Both the position numbers and the translations under genes were made by a program. A DNA stretch of 64,000 nucleotides, taken from the NCBI GenBank assembly GCA_029582155.1, contig CM055896.1:29958373-30022372 (forward strand), written 5' to 3'. Source of the DNA: Panopea generosa (Eukaryota; Mollusca; Bivalvia; Adapedonta; Hiatellidae). Within the stretch, counting starts at the first letter, position 1. Every line of letters begins with the position of its first letter. The notes under the pieces are model-generated. The model worked only from the letters and a program-made list of their open reading frames with translations, did not search any database and had not been told where the DNA came from. Of this stretch, positions 34,856 to 47,343 are shown piece after piece.

Positions 34856-36045
34856 ACTTTACACTTCGAACCTTGTACTTTGTACTTAGACTTTACACAT
34901 TATACTTTATACATTACATTTTACACTCTATACTTTACACTTCACACGTTGTATTTTGTATATTACACTTTTTATTTTGCACTGTATACTTTACACTTTT
35001 CATTTTACAATTAACACTTTGTACTCAATACTTAATAATTTACACTTTACATTTTACATTTTACAATTAACACTTTGTACCTAATACTTAACAATTAACA
35101 CTTTACACTTTACAGATTAAACTCTATTCTGTATACTTTACACGTTATGCTTTACACTTTAAACTCTGTATTTATTTCTTACAATTTACACGTTGTACTT
35201 TATTCGTTATACTTTGTAATTCATATTGTATATTTTATATTTGAAACTTTCAACTTTAAACTTTATACTATAAACTATATACCTTACACTTTCAACTTTG
35301 TTCTTAATAGTTTATACTTTAATAGTCATACTTAATACGTTATAATATATCTTTCATCAATTATTAATTCTATTTTATACTTTACACTTTACAATTCAAA
35401 CCTAACTACTTATACTTCACACTTTATACGTACATGTAATACTTTTTAGTCTACACTTTCCACTTATATTTTATACTTCATACGTTATACTTAATAATTT
35501 ATACTTTACACTTTACACGATGTACTTTATACTTTATAGTTTATACTTTATACATTATTCTTTACATTTTACACTTTGTATTTTGTACTTTTTGCTTTAT
35601 GCTTTATACTTTATTTTTTATACTTTTTACTTTATATTTTAAACTTTACGCTTTACAATTGCTATTTTATACTTTAAACTTTAAGTTAATAGTTTGATAA
35701 TTTATACTCTATACTTTAAACTTTATACTTGGTACTTTATGATTTACACTTTATACTTTAAAATGAATATCTAATTCGTTATACTTATAATTCATACATT
35801 ATACTTTACACTTCACACGTTGTACTTTATAATTTACACTTTATACTTTGTACTTTAAACTTTATATTTAATAATCTATACATTAAACTTGATATTTTAT
35901 ACTTCATATAATACACTTTACACTTTACAATTGATATTTTACACTTTATTATTTACAATTGATACCTTACACATCACTCTTTGTATTCATACTTTAATAT
36001 TTACACTTAACAATTGGTACTATAGTGTAGGGTTAAATAATTGAA
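34856..36045. repeat. TACTTTATACTTTACAC minisatellite, central part
   Basis: Endless variation of 'ttatactttacactttgta', with 'tttatactttaaacttta' and 'cacgttgtactttatac' as frequent variants. Plus-strand frames at 34697-35335 (Leu/Tyr/Thr/Phe-rich) are products of the array. Confidence 0.92.
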
Positions 36046-36490
36046 TGTTATTCAAAATCTAGTTGGTCATTTTTTCTGTATATTGTACAATATATTGTTT
36101 ATAATCTTATAAAATTATGCAAAATTTGCTCTGTTTCTTTGATATAATTTTTATTTGTATCCGTTTTTTTTTTTAAAAATCGAGAGAGAATATATTACGT
36201 GTTTATTGCTAGTTTTTATCAGAATTTGGCGGTTGTCGTAAGTTTTATATTTGTAAATTGATGCTTTCGTCAAATGTGTAGGTGGTGATATATGTTTTGA
36301 TTATAAAAACATGTATTAGGTAAAACTCAAATGAGGTCAACAATTGCCATGTTTACGACGACAAATATAAATATTTGTTACATTTACTGCAGAAAAAATA
36401 CACATTCACATTGGAAATTACTTCTAACTTCATTATATGCCAAATAAACTACTAATTTCAAAAATAATTTCAAATGTATATAATTTCCTC
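36046..36490. other. non-repeat insert between two parts of the minisatellite
   Basis: The TACTTTATA pattern stops at about 36045 and restarts near 36490. The 445 bases between show no terminal inverted repeat or coding motif that I can find. They may be an old insertion or a spacer. Confidence 0.45.
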
Positions 36491-37320
36491 CTTAATATTT
36501 ATACTATTTTTTTTATAACTTATAACTTATACTTTATACTTTACACATAACACTGACTTTATATTTTATATTTTATAATTTTTGCTTTAAACTTAATATA
36601 CTTTATATTTCATACTTTACACTTAACCCTATACAATTGATATTTGACAGTTGACAGTTGACAGTTTACTCTTTATAATTTATTTTTAACACTTTACTCT
36701 TGACAATTTATACTTTACACTTTATATTTTACACTTTACACATAACAATTTGTATTAATTGTTTACACTTTATACTTTACACTTTATACTTTACACTTGA
36801 CACTTCATACTTTACAATTTAATATTTACAAGTTATACTTTATACATTACACTTTAAACTTTAAATTTAATTATCTACACTTTGTACAGTATGCTTTACA
36901 TTCTACACTTAGTATAGTATGCTTTACATTTTACACTTAGTTTAGTATGCTTTACGTTTTACACTTAGTATAGTATGCTTAACATTTTACACTTTGTATA
37001 GTATACTTAACATTTTACACTTTATTTTTATACTTTATAATTGATACTTTATACTTTAAATTGTTTTACATTTTTCTATATTCTTTATACTTTATGCTAT
37101 AATCTTTATTTATTATTCTTTATACTGTATACTTGATACTTTATTTTTCATATTTAATACTTTATATATTTTAATTTACATTTCATAGTTAAAACTTCAT
37201 ACATTTCGTTTTCTACCTGAAACTATATATTTTATAAGTTGTATTTAATACTGTGTACGTTTTTCGTTTTACGTTTTACTTTATACTTTACTATAAAGTT
37301 TTACCTTAAGCTATACTAGC
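36491..37320. repeat. TACTTTATACTTTACAC minisatellite, right part
   Basis: Same motifs as 34856-36045. It contains a local sub-array of about 36-bp steps, 'agtatgctttacatttta' plus 'cacttagtata', at about 36880-37020 with four or five near-identical copies. Confidence 0.9.
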
Positions 37321-37397
37321 ATTTGGTCATATACATATCGTAGGTGTTTTATTTTATTCAGAACAAATGTCCCCTCAGGTCTACTGTAAATGTCGTT

Positions 37398-37442
37398 GAT
37401 ATCTCTCTCTCTCTCTCTCTGCGTTGATATATATATATATCA
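37398..37442. repeat. (TC)n and (TA)n microsatellites
   Basis: 'tctctctctctctctctc' followed by 'gcgttga' and 'tatatatatatat'. The surrounding 37320-37555 shows nothing else. Confidence 0.9.
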
Positions 37443-37554
37443 GTATTTCGTCTGTTTTAATTCAGAAGTATTAAGAATTCACACGATATAATCCATAGTT
37501 AATCTACAACCAAGCTTCAACCAATTATTCGTGTGGAAACAAAATCGTTTTTTA

Positions 37555-38675
37555 CCCATGTATCAGTATATACACGCACATTATGTCGACATATATCACA
37601 TAACTTAAAATCAGTATCTATATAATTTTATACAAACACTACCTTGCCACAAATCGCATTACTTAATTCATGTATAAGTTTATAAACATACAGTATCTCG
37701 TCATTTACCACAGTCCTTAACACATGTATCACATATATAAACACACATAGTATCTCGCAATTATTCACAGATCTTAACACAAGTATCAATTATATATACA
37801 CACATAGTATCTCGCAATTAATCAAAGATCTTAACATATGTATCAATTATATATACACACATAGTAGCTCACAATTAAACACAGTTTAAAAGACATATAT
37901 AAAGTATATATCCACATATAGTATCTCGCAATTATCACAGATCTTAACACATGTATCAAATATTTATATATATATACATAGTATCTCGCCATTAATCACT
38001 GACCTTAACACGTATCAATATAATTATGCACACATAGTATCACACAATTATTCACATATATTAACACATGTATCAATCATATATATATACACATAGTATC
38101 TCGCCATTAATCACTGACCTTAACATATGTATCAATATATGCACACATAGTATTTGCTATAAACCACAGATCTAAACACATGTATCATTTATATATACAA
38201 ACATAGTATCTCGCCATAAGCCACAGATCTTAACACCTGTATCAATTATATATACACACATAGTATCTCATCATTAATAACAGAATTTAACACATGTATC
38301 AATTATTTATACACATCTAATATCTCGCCATTAATCCAAACCTTAACACATGCATCAATATATGCACACATATTATTTCGCCATTAATCACAGACCTTAA
38401 CACATTTATCAATTATATATACACACATAGTATCTCGCCAATAAATACAGATCATAACACATGCATTAATATATACACACGTAGTATCTCGCCATTAACC
38501 ACATATCTTAGCACATGTATCATTTATATACACACATAAAGTATCTCGCCATTAATAACAGAACTTAACACATGTATCAATTATATATACACATATAGTA
38601 TCTCGCCATTAATCACAGACGTTAGCACATTCATCAATATATACACACATAGTATTTTGCCATTAATCACAAACA
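37555..38675. repeat. 52-57-bp satellite array 2, left part
   Basis: Units hold 'cttaacacatgtatcaatta', 'tatatacacacatagtatct' and 'cgccattaatcacagat'. They are the 52-bp satellite of 10.9-13.1 kb with extra bases, giving 52-58. The array is split by a MITE at 38676-39127. Confidence 0.93.
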
Positions 38676-39127
38676 TTAAAGGTACTATATTGGCAAGTAA
38701 CACAAACACGCTGTTAGTCCATATTTTACCTGTATGCAGTGTGCACAAAACAATGCTAATGTATTGACGTATAACCTTTATTTACTTGAAAGTTATCAAA
38801 TTAACAGTAATTGAATATTGGCAAAAACTTAAATACGTCCCGCAATAAAGTATTGCGCAATGTTTACATTGAAATCCGTAAACTTCCCGAACAAAGCGTA
38901 GAAAACGAGATCGGGAACGAGTCTTCACGATGTTATCCGATGATTGATCGGAAACCCGAAAGCATGGCAAATGTAAACAAAAGCAAAAACACGATGTTTG
39001 TAATAAAGAGGTTATGCAATTAGACACTTTAGACGTGTATATCTCTAAGTTATAAGTGTATCTTCATGCTGGGCGTGTGTATTTAGGACAGGGAATTGAC
39101 GGTAATATGTCAATATAATCCCTTTAA
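38676..39127. mobile_element. Kolobok/T2-like MITE with TTAA target duplication
   Basis: Left end 'TTAAAGGtactatattg' and right end 'caatataatccCTTTAA' are inverted repeats of about 17 bases. Both fit the TTAAAGG terminal signature described for T2-type MITEs of the Kolobok superfamily, which target TTAA. The flanks are satellite on both sides, and removing one copy restores the satellite phrase 'ttaacacatg' at the junction. The 452-bp interior has no transposase; its frames at 38782-39027 on both strands are not supported. Confidence 0.8.
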
Positions 39128-40828
39128 CACATGTATAAATTATGTATACACACATAGTATCTCGCCATTAAACACAGACCTAACACATGCATCACTATAT
39201 AAACGTATAGTATCTCGCCATTAACCACAGATTTTAAAACATGTATCAATTATATATATACATACAGTATCTCGCCATTAACCACATATCTTAACACATG
39301 TATCAATTATATATACACACAAAGTATGTCGCCATTAACCACAGATCTTAACACATCTATAAATTATATATACAGATAGTATATCGCCATTAACAACAGT
39401 TCTTAACACATGTATCAAGTATATATACACATATAATATCTCGCCATATATCACAGACCTTAACACATGCATCAATATATGCACACATATTATTTCGCCT
39501 TTAATCACAGACATTTACACATTTATCAATTATATATACACACATAGTATCTCGCTAATAAACACATATCATAAATGTAACACATGCATCAATATATACA
39601 CACATAGTATCTCGCCATTAACCACATATCTTAACACATGTATCATTTATATACACACACATAGAATCTCGCATTATTAACAGAACTTAACACATGTATC
39701 AATTATATATACACATATAGTATCTCGTCATTAATCACAGACCTTAACACATGTATCAATTATATAATGCACACATGGTATCTAGCCATTAAACACAGAT
39801 CATAACACATGCATCAATATATACACACATATTATCTCACCATTAATCACAGACTTAACACAGGCATCACTATATACACGTTTATTATCTCGCCATTAAC
39901 CACAGATCTTAAAACATGTATCAAAATATACACATAAATTATCTCACATTTAATCACATACTTAACAATTGTATCAATATATACCCACACATAGTATATA
40001 TCCCCATTAATCACAGGTATCTTGCCATTACTCACAGATCTTAACACATACATCAATAGATACACACATAGTATTTCGCCATTATTCACAGAACTAAACA
40101 CATGTAGCAGTACACAAAACACAGTTTCTCGCCATTAATCACATACCTTAACACATGCTACAATATATACAAACAAAGTATCTCGCCATTAATCACAGAC
40201 CTTAACACATGTATCAATATATACACACATACATGTAATATATCGCCATTAATCAAAGATCATAACACATGCATCACTATATACACGTATAGTATCTCGC
40301 CATTAAGCACAAATCTTAACACATGTATCAATTATATATACACAGATAGTATATCACCATTGACCACAGATCTTAACACATGCATCAATATATACACACA
40401 TAGTATCTCGCCATCAACCAGATATCGTAACACATATATCAATTATATATACACTAAAAGTATCTCGCCATTACCCACAAATCTTAACACATGCATCATT
40501 ATATACACACCTAACATCTCGCCATTAATTGCAGACCTTAACACATGCATCACTATATGCACACATAGTATCTCGCCATTCTCCACCGATCTTAACACAT
40601 GCATCAAAATATACACACATAGTATCTCGCCAATAACCACAGATCTTAACACATTTATCAATATATACACACACATTACCTCGCCATTAATCAGACACCT
40701 AAACACATGCATCAATATATGCATACATAGTATCTCACATTTAATCACATACTTAACACTTGTATCAATATATACACACACATAGTATCTCGCCATTAAT
40801 CACAGATGTTAACACATGTATCAACACA

Positions 40829-40933
<105 letters not shown>

Positions 40934-43327
40934 TATCTTACCATTACTCACAGATCTTAACACATACATCAATAGATACACACATAGTATCTCGCCATTA
41001 TTCACAGAACTTAACACATGTAGCAGTACACATAACACAGTTTCTCGCCATTAATCACATACCTTAACACATGCTACAATATATACAAACAAAGTATCTC
41101 GCCATTAATCACAGATCATAACACATGTATCAATATATAAAACAGAGTATATCGCAATTAATCACAGATCATAACACATGCATCAATATATACACACATA
41201 TTATCTCACCATTAATCACAGACCTAACACATGCATCACTATATACACGTATAGTATCTCGCCATTAAGCACAAATCTTATCACATGTATCAACTATATA
41301 TACACACATAGTATCTCGCCATTAACCACAGATCTTAACACATGTATTAATTATATATACACAGATAGTATATAGCCATAAACCAGATATCGTAACACAT
41401 GTATCAATTATATATACACACATAGTATCTCGCCATTAACCACAAATCTTAACACATGCATCATTTTATACACACCTAATATCTCGCCATTAATCTCAGA
41501 CCTTAACACAAGCATCACTATATGCACACATAGTATCTCGCCATTCTCCACCGATCTTAACACATGCATCAATATATACAAATATATTATCTCGCCATTA
41601 ACCACAGATCTTAACAAATGTATCAATTATATATACACACTTAGTATCTCGCCAATAAACACAGAGCATACATGTAACACATGCATCAAAATATAAACGC
41701 ATACTATCTCGCCATTAACCACAGACCTAACACATGCATCACTATATAAACATATACTATATCGCAATTAACCACAGATCTTCACACATGTATCATTTAT
41801 ATACACACACATAGAATCTTGCATTATTAACAGAACTTAACACATTTATCAATTATATATACACATATAGTATCTTGCCATTAATTACAGACCTTAACAC
41901 ATGCATCAATATATGCACACATAGTATTTCGCCATTAATCACATACTTTAACACATGTATCAATTATATAATACACACATAGTATCTTGCCATTAAACAT
42001 AGATCATAACACATTCATCAATATATACACACATATTATATTACCATTAATCACAGACCTAACACATGCATCACTATATACATGTATAGTATCTCGCCAT
42101 TAAGCACAAACCTTAACACATGTATCATTTATATACACACATATAGAATCTTGCATTATAAACAGAACTTAACACATCTATCAATTATATATACACATAT
42201 AGTATCTTGCCATTAATCACAGACCTTAACACATGCATCAATATATGCACATATAGTATTTCGCCATTAATCACATACTTTAACACATGTATCAATTATA
42301 TAATACACACAAAGTATCTTGCCATTAAACACAGATCATAACACATGCATCACTATATACACACATATTATCTCACCATTAATCACAGACCTAACACATG
42401 CATCACTATATACACGTATAGTATCTCGCCATTAAGCAAAAATCTTAACACATGTATCAATTATATATACACACATAGTATCTCGCATTAACCACAGATC
42501 TTAACATATGTATCAATTATATTTACACATATAGTATTTCGCCATTAATCACAAACTTTGACACATGTATCAATTATATAATACACACATAGTATCTTGC
42601 CAATAAACACAGATCATAACACATGCATCATTATATACCCACATATTATCTCACCATTAACCACAGACCTAACACATGCATCACTATATACACGTATAGT
42701 ATCTCGCCATTAAGCACAAATCTTAACACATGTATCAATTATATATACACACATAGTATCTCGCCATTAACCACAGATCTTAACACATGTATCAATTATA
42801 TTTACACAGATAGTTTATCGCCATTAACCACAGATCTTAACACATGCATCAATATATACACACATACTATCTCGCCATAAACCAGATATCGTAACACATG
42901 TATCAACTATATATACACACATAGTATCTCGCCATTAATCACAAATCTTAACACATCATAATTATATACACACCTAATATCTCGCCATTAATCGCAGACC
43001 TTAACACAAGCATCACTATATGCACATATAGTATCTCGCCATTCTCCACCGATCTTAACACATGCATCAAAATATACACACATAGTATCTCGCCATTAAC
43101 CACAGATCTTAACACATTTATCAATATATACACACACATTATCTCGCCATTAATCAGACACCTTAACACATGCATAAGTATATGCATACATAGTATCTCG
43201 CAATTAATCACATATCTTAACACATGTATCAATATATACACACATAGTATCTCACATTTAATCACATACTTAACACTTGTATCAATATATACACACACAT
43301 AATATCTCGCCATTAATCACAAAACTT

Positions 43328-43339
43328 AACACATTTATC

Positions 43340-43406
<67 letters not shown>

Positions 43407-43448
43407 TCGCACGCACGCACGCACGTACGCACGCACACACACACACAT
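43328..43448. repeat. (CA)n(CGCA)n microsatellite inside the satellite
   Basis: 'cacacaca' for about 45 bases, then 'cgcacgcacgcacgca' with 'gctcgca' and 'cgtacgc' interruptions, then CA again. It occupies the same place in the higher-order repeat as 40829-40932 but has evolved a CGCA block. Confidence 0.97.
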
Positions 43449-43858
43449 GGTATCTTGCCATTAATCACAGATCTTAACACATACATCAATAGAAACACAC
43501 ATAGTATCTCGCCATTATTCACAGAACTTAACACATGTAGCAGTACACAAAACACAGTTTCTCGCCATTAATCACATACCTTAACACATGCTACAATATA
43601 TACAAACAAAGTATCTCGCTATTAATCACATATCTTAACACATGTAACAATATATACATACATAGTATATCGCCATTAATCACAGAACTTAACACATGTA
43701 TCAATAAATACACACATAGTATATCGCCATTAATCACAGAACTCAGGCTTAACACATGTAGCAGTACAAACACACACAGCATCTCGCCAGGAATGACATA
43801 ACCTAGCACATGTTTCAGAATATACACACATTATCTCGCCATCAATCACAAATCACAC

Positions 43859-44633
43859 TTTACACTTATTGACCGGTTGTTGCGTAATTCAATAACAGTA
43901 TTTATTACATTTTTACCAAAATATAGTAACACAAATAGAACGTTTTAACAAAATATAATTACAATCATGTGATGATATGTGGCCTCTGGACCAATACCGA
44001 GGCCAATATATGAATCCATATTTGCCCCGGTATTAAACAAACAGCGTACATGCCTTTTTTTTGTTTAATAACATCGATTTCCAGCGATTTCTATCGAACA
44101 ATAAAACGTCATAGCACCCAAATGCCAAAACGAGAAAAGTGAAAACTTTAAAAATGGTAGAAAAAAGTCCGAAAGCTTAGGAAATCGCCTTTTGGCTTTG
44201 GATTGAGACACTTAACGCAGATCTTTACAAAATCCAGACAGATAAACGAGGAGGATATCCGAATGATATATGAAACAGGAATTCACTGAAACAAACTGGA
44301 ACTGGAAATAACGCATTTACAGATGACGAAATTAACACATTAAAACAGAAGGACATGTTAGAAAAGTTATTTTGTAAACCCGTTTCGTTTATCTAATTTT
44401 ATTGTCTATTAAAGGAAGTATAAAAAAACATGACATATACATAACATGCTTACAAGTATTTATACATCGTCGTATTCAGTCGGCGCAGTAATCCAGTGGT
44501 AGCGCTTTCGCCTGTTAATCTGTAGATATGAGTTATATTCCCCGACAAGACAAATTATTTGTAGTATTCTTTTTCTAGTGTTAACTCTTTCCGTTTGAAA
44601 AATTATATATGTACAAATGTAATAAAAAGGCCA
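43859..44633. other. unassigned, with a tRNA-Asn-like relic at about 44483-44552
   Basis: 'taattcaataacagtattt' near 43888 matches the flank of array 1 at about 13121. Near 44483, 'ccagtggtagcgctttcg' with 'cctgttaatctg' and 'gagttatattcc' resembles a tRNA-Asn or SINE head, but its T arm is damaged. Nothing else recognised. Confidence 0.35.
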
Positions 44634-44783
44634 AGTTCCTAGTATGTCATTAGAGGTAATTGTATGGTAACGGTGTGCTTTTGGTCATATTGGCCCTGGT
44701 CTTCTAATATGGAACACCATGGCCAATATGACCAGCAGGCACACCTCTACCATACAATAACCTCTAATGACATACTAGGAACT
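44634..44783. repeat. large inverted repeat (hairpin), 62-base arms
   Basis: Left arm 44634-44695 begins 'agttcctagtatgtcattag'; right arm 44721-44783 ends 'ctaatgacatactaggaact'. The loop is about 25 bases. Inner arms read 'ttggtcatattggcc' and 'ggccaatatgacca'. Pairing is nearly complete, with a few mismatches around 'aacggtgtgc' / 'gcacacctct'. Confidence 0.9.
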
Positions 44784-44864
44784 AGGTTATTTCTTTATAC
44801 TGTTGATATAAATACATGTATAGTTTTAGGTGAATAATCGATATTACAAAAACACTATATGTAT

Positions 44865-45010
44865 GCAGTATGTATGTACTTGACTGCTAGTATATATTAA
44901 AGTTGTATCTACAGATGCAGCGTTTATATACTTGACTGCTTGTATATATTATAGTATTATAGTTGAATCTACAGATGCAGCGTTTTTGTACTTGTCTGCA
45001 TAGTATTTTA
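44865..45010. repeat. 54-bp minisatellite, detached left copies
   Basis: Two to three units of 'tacttgactgctagtatata' / 'aagttgtatctacagatgca' / 'gcgtttata', the same unit as 46255-47184. The copies are separated from the main array by a G run near 45162, a family B SINE and the hAT remnant. Confidence 0.85.
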
Positions 45011-45410
45011 TCTATATCTGTGCACAATAACCAGATACCATATTAAATTTTAAATCTTTCAAAACGGTTATTTACTGTTATATGACTGTTCATAATAATT
45101 ATCATGGGCGGATCCAGGAAATTTTCCCAGAAGTGTGTGTGTGTTAGGATGTGTGTGTGTGGGGGGGGGGGGGGGGGGTGGGGGGGGGTCCAAATTTGAA
45201 TTTCATACAGTATTGATATGGATGTTAGCCGTTTCGTTTTTAAACGTTTCCAGTTCTAACCGCGCGGAGGTCTCGACTTCTAGAACTGTCTTTTTTTATC
45301 CATATTAAACCATTGTAATGAAAAGCCAAGCTGTTCTTACACATAGGTCTTGACTTTTTATACCATTGATTTATTATATATATATATATTCTTTTTTCAT
45401 ACTTATAGAT

Positions 45411-45702
45411 GGGCCCGATTAGCTCAGTCGGTTACGCATCTGGCTATCAATCCAGGGGTCGTGAGTTCGAATCCCCTGCCCGGCAACAGTCTCCGTGATG
45501 ATTGATATACGACATTGCGTCTCATTATCATTTGTCTCTTACCACTGATTCAAGTGGGAAGTGGGAAAGTTATCAGTTACTTGCGGAGACGAGGTGTGCT
45601 CGAGTACTGGTTAATCCCAGGAAACAGTGGTTCGGTTAACTGATCGTCTGTTAGCCCTCGATGGCATAAAAATGATGCTAAATATTCAATCAATCAATCA
45701 AT
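45411..45702 (+). mobile_element. tRNA-derived SINE, family B
   Basis: Complete copy. Head 'cccgattagctcagtcgg' (A box), 'gagttcgaatcccc' (B box), body 'tgattgatatacgacattgc', 'gtctcattatcatttgtctc' and 'agttacttgcggagacgagg'. The end is 'gatggcataaaaatgatgc' plus a (CAAT)n tail. It is flanked by a 12-base target duplication, 'ttcatacttata', at 45396-45407 and 45702-45713. The tRNA-like part is not taken as a functional tRNA because the SINE body follows directly. Confidence 0.9.
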
Positions 45703-45805
45703 TCATACTTATATTTTGTCTAATTTAAAATCGAATTTTAACCACTAGGGTGTCTTTAAGTTAATAAACATCTTTATTCTTATTGGCTAGATTTGTGAGT
45801 CATTC

Positions 45806-46254
45806 TCATTCAGAACACTCAGATGAAAAGAATACGCTCGACTGAAAAAGCCTTCTGTTGCTTGTCTTAATAAATCTCTGGACAATATCATCAAGTTCAA
45901 TATCCATTGAATGATGTAAATGCATCAAAGCCAGCCCATTTAATCTCTCCTCGTGCATTGCATTGCGCATATAATTCTTTATTCTCCTGAGCCTAGAAAA
46001 AATATCTTTCTGCTTCGCACGAAGTAATCGGTAAAACACAACCTATATAACTGAATAAGTGTCTTCATATTTGGAAACATTTCTTCATCCACTTCGTTGT
46101 AAAGGGATACCAGGTCACTGAAGGTGTCAAATTGATCGACTTCCAATTTCAGACAATACCTTATCCATTCTTTTATTTCCTTTAGTAAATCCTGGGACGA
46201 AATGCAGTCAAGATCAGTTTCCCAGAACATCAGCTGATGAGAAAGTAGATACAA
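45806..46254 (-). pseudogene. hAT transposase C-terminal fragment
   Basis: Two overlapping minus-strand frames. The upstream one (46254-45979) has 'FWETDLDCISSQDLLKEI' and 'NEVDEEMFPNMKTLIQLYRL'. The downstream one (46039-45806) has 'IFSRLRRIKNYMRNAMHEER' with 'LNGLALMHLHHSMDIELDDI' and 'VQRFIKTSNRRL'. This is the C-terminal dimerisation region found in hAT transposases and domesticated ZMYM-like relatives, with the 'LRRIK..MR..M..ERL..LALMH' signature. The expected S-x-x-E-R-x-F-S segment just before is altered and a frameshift separates the pieces. No N-terminal zinc finger or DDE core lies nearby. Confidence 0.78.
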
Positions 46255-47184
46255 CCTTAATATATGCTTGTTTATATTATGGTTGTACCTACACAGATGC
46301 GGCGTTTATGTACTTGACTGCTTGTAAACATTAAGGTTGTATCTACAGATGCGGTGTTTATGTACTTGACTGCTTGTATATATTATGGTTGTATCTACAG
46401 ATGCGACGTTTATATACTTGACTGCTTGTATATATTAAGGTTGTATATACAGATGCGGCGTTTATATACTTAACTGCTTGTATATATTATGGTTGTACCT
46501 ACACAGATGCGGCGTTTATGTACTTGACTGCTTGTATATATTATGGTTGTATCTACAGATGCGGTGTTTATATACTTGACTGCTTGTATATATTAGGGTT
46601 GTATATACAGATGCGGCGTTTATATACTTAACTGCTTGTATATATTATGGTTGTACCTACACAGATGCGGCGTTTATGTACTTGACTGCTTGTATATATT
46701 ATGGTTGTATCTACAGATGCGGTGTTTATATACTTGACTGCTTGTATATATTAGGGTTGTATATACAAATGCGGCATTTATGTACTTGACTGCTTGTATA
46801 TATTAAGGTTGTATCTACAGATGCGGCGTTTATGTACTTGACTTCTTGTATGTATTAAGGTTGTATCTACAGATGCGGCGTTTATGTACTGGACTGCCTG
46901 TATGTATTAAGGTTGTATCTACAGATGCAACGTTTATGTACTGGACTGGCTGTATGTATTAAGGTTGCATCTATAGATGCGGCGTTTATGTACTTGACTG
47001 CTTGTATATATTATGGTTGTATCTACAGATGCGGCGTTTATGTTCTTGACTGCTTGTATATATTATGGTTGTATATACAGATGCGGCGTTTATGTACTTG
47101 ACTGCTTGTATATATTATGGTTGTATCTACAAATGCTGTGTTTATGTACTTGACTGCTTGTATATATTATGGTTGTATCTACAG
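46255..47184 (+). repeat. 54-bp minisatellite abutting the EGF-like exon
   Basis: About 17 copies of the unit 'tacttgactgcttgtatata' / 'ttatggttgtatctacagat' / 'gcggcgtttatg'. The last unit runs straight into the exon: 'ttatggttgtatctacag' is the acceptor and 'gtgcagcgtgtacac' continues where the repeat has 'atgcggcgtttatgtac'. Every unit therefore carries a copy of the acceptor AG and something like the first exon bases. The frame at 46913-47101 is repeat read-through. Confidence 0.93.
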
Positions 47185-47343
47185 GTGCAGCGTGTACACA
47201 AGATGGTAATGGACTGAAGAGGTTCGGATCTGACTGCAAACACATGTGTCATTGTAAGGATGCCACAGAGCAATGTGGTGATGCAGATGGAACTTGTACT
47301 TCCAGCTGTGCGAATGCCTGGATGGGACCTGGGTGTCAATACA
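47185..47343 (+). CDS. EGF-like exon of a modular extracellular/receptor gene (partial gene)
   Basis: A 159-base exon. The acceptor 'tctacag' ends at 47184 and the donor GTATGT starts at 47344. Both junctions are phase 1, so it is a symmetric 1-1 exon, as is usual for shuffled extracellular domains. It encodes 'ACTQDGNGLKRFGSDCKHMC', 'HCKDATEQCGDADGTC' and 'CANAWMGPGCQY'. The Cys spacing and the Trp-Met-Gly-Pro-Gly-Cys end fit EGF-like modules of the MEGF/scavenger-receptor type. In molluscs such modules often adjoin fucolectin-type domains, and one follows at 62906 in compatible phase. The start methionine lies in an upstream exon not seen in the window. A decaying duplicate cannot be excluded, but the frame is clean. 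Confidence 0.75.

Noticed and set aside
38782-39027. Opposing open frames of 70-81 codons inside the MITE
   Set aside because: Neither has a transposase or zinc-finger motif, and the element's size fits a non-coding MITE.
45411-45484. tRNA gene-like sequence with good A and B boxes
   Set aside because: It is the head of a complete SINE with body, CAAT tail and 12-base target duplication, and a near-identical copy lies at 56715-57002.
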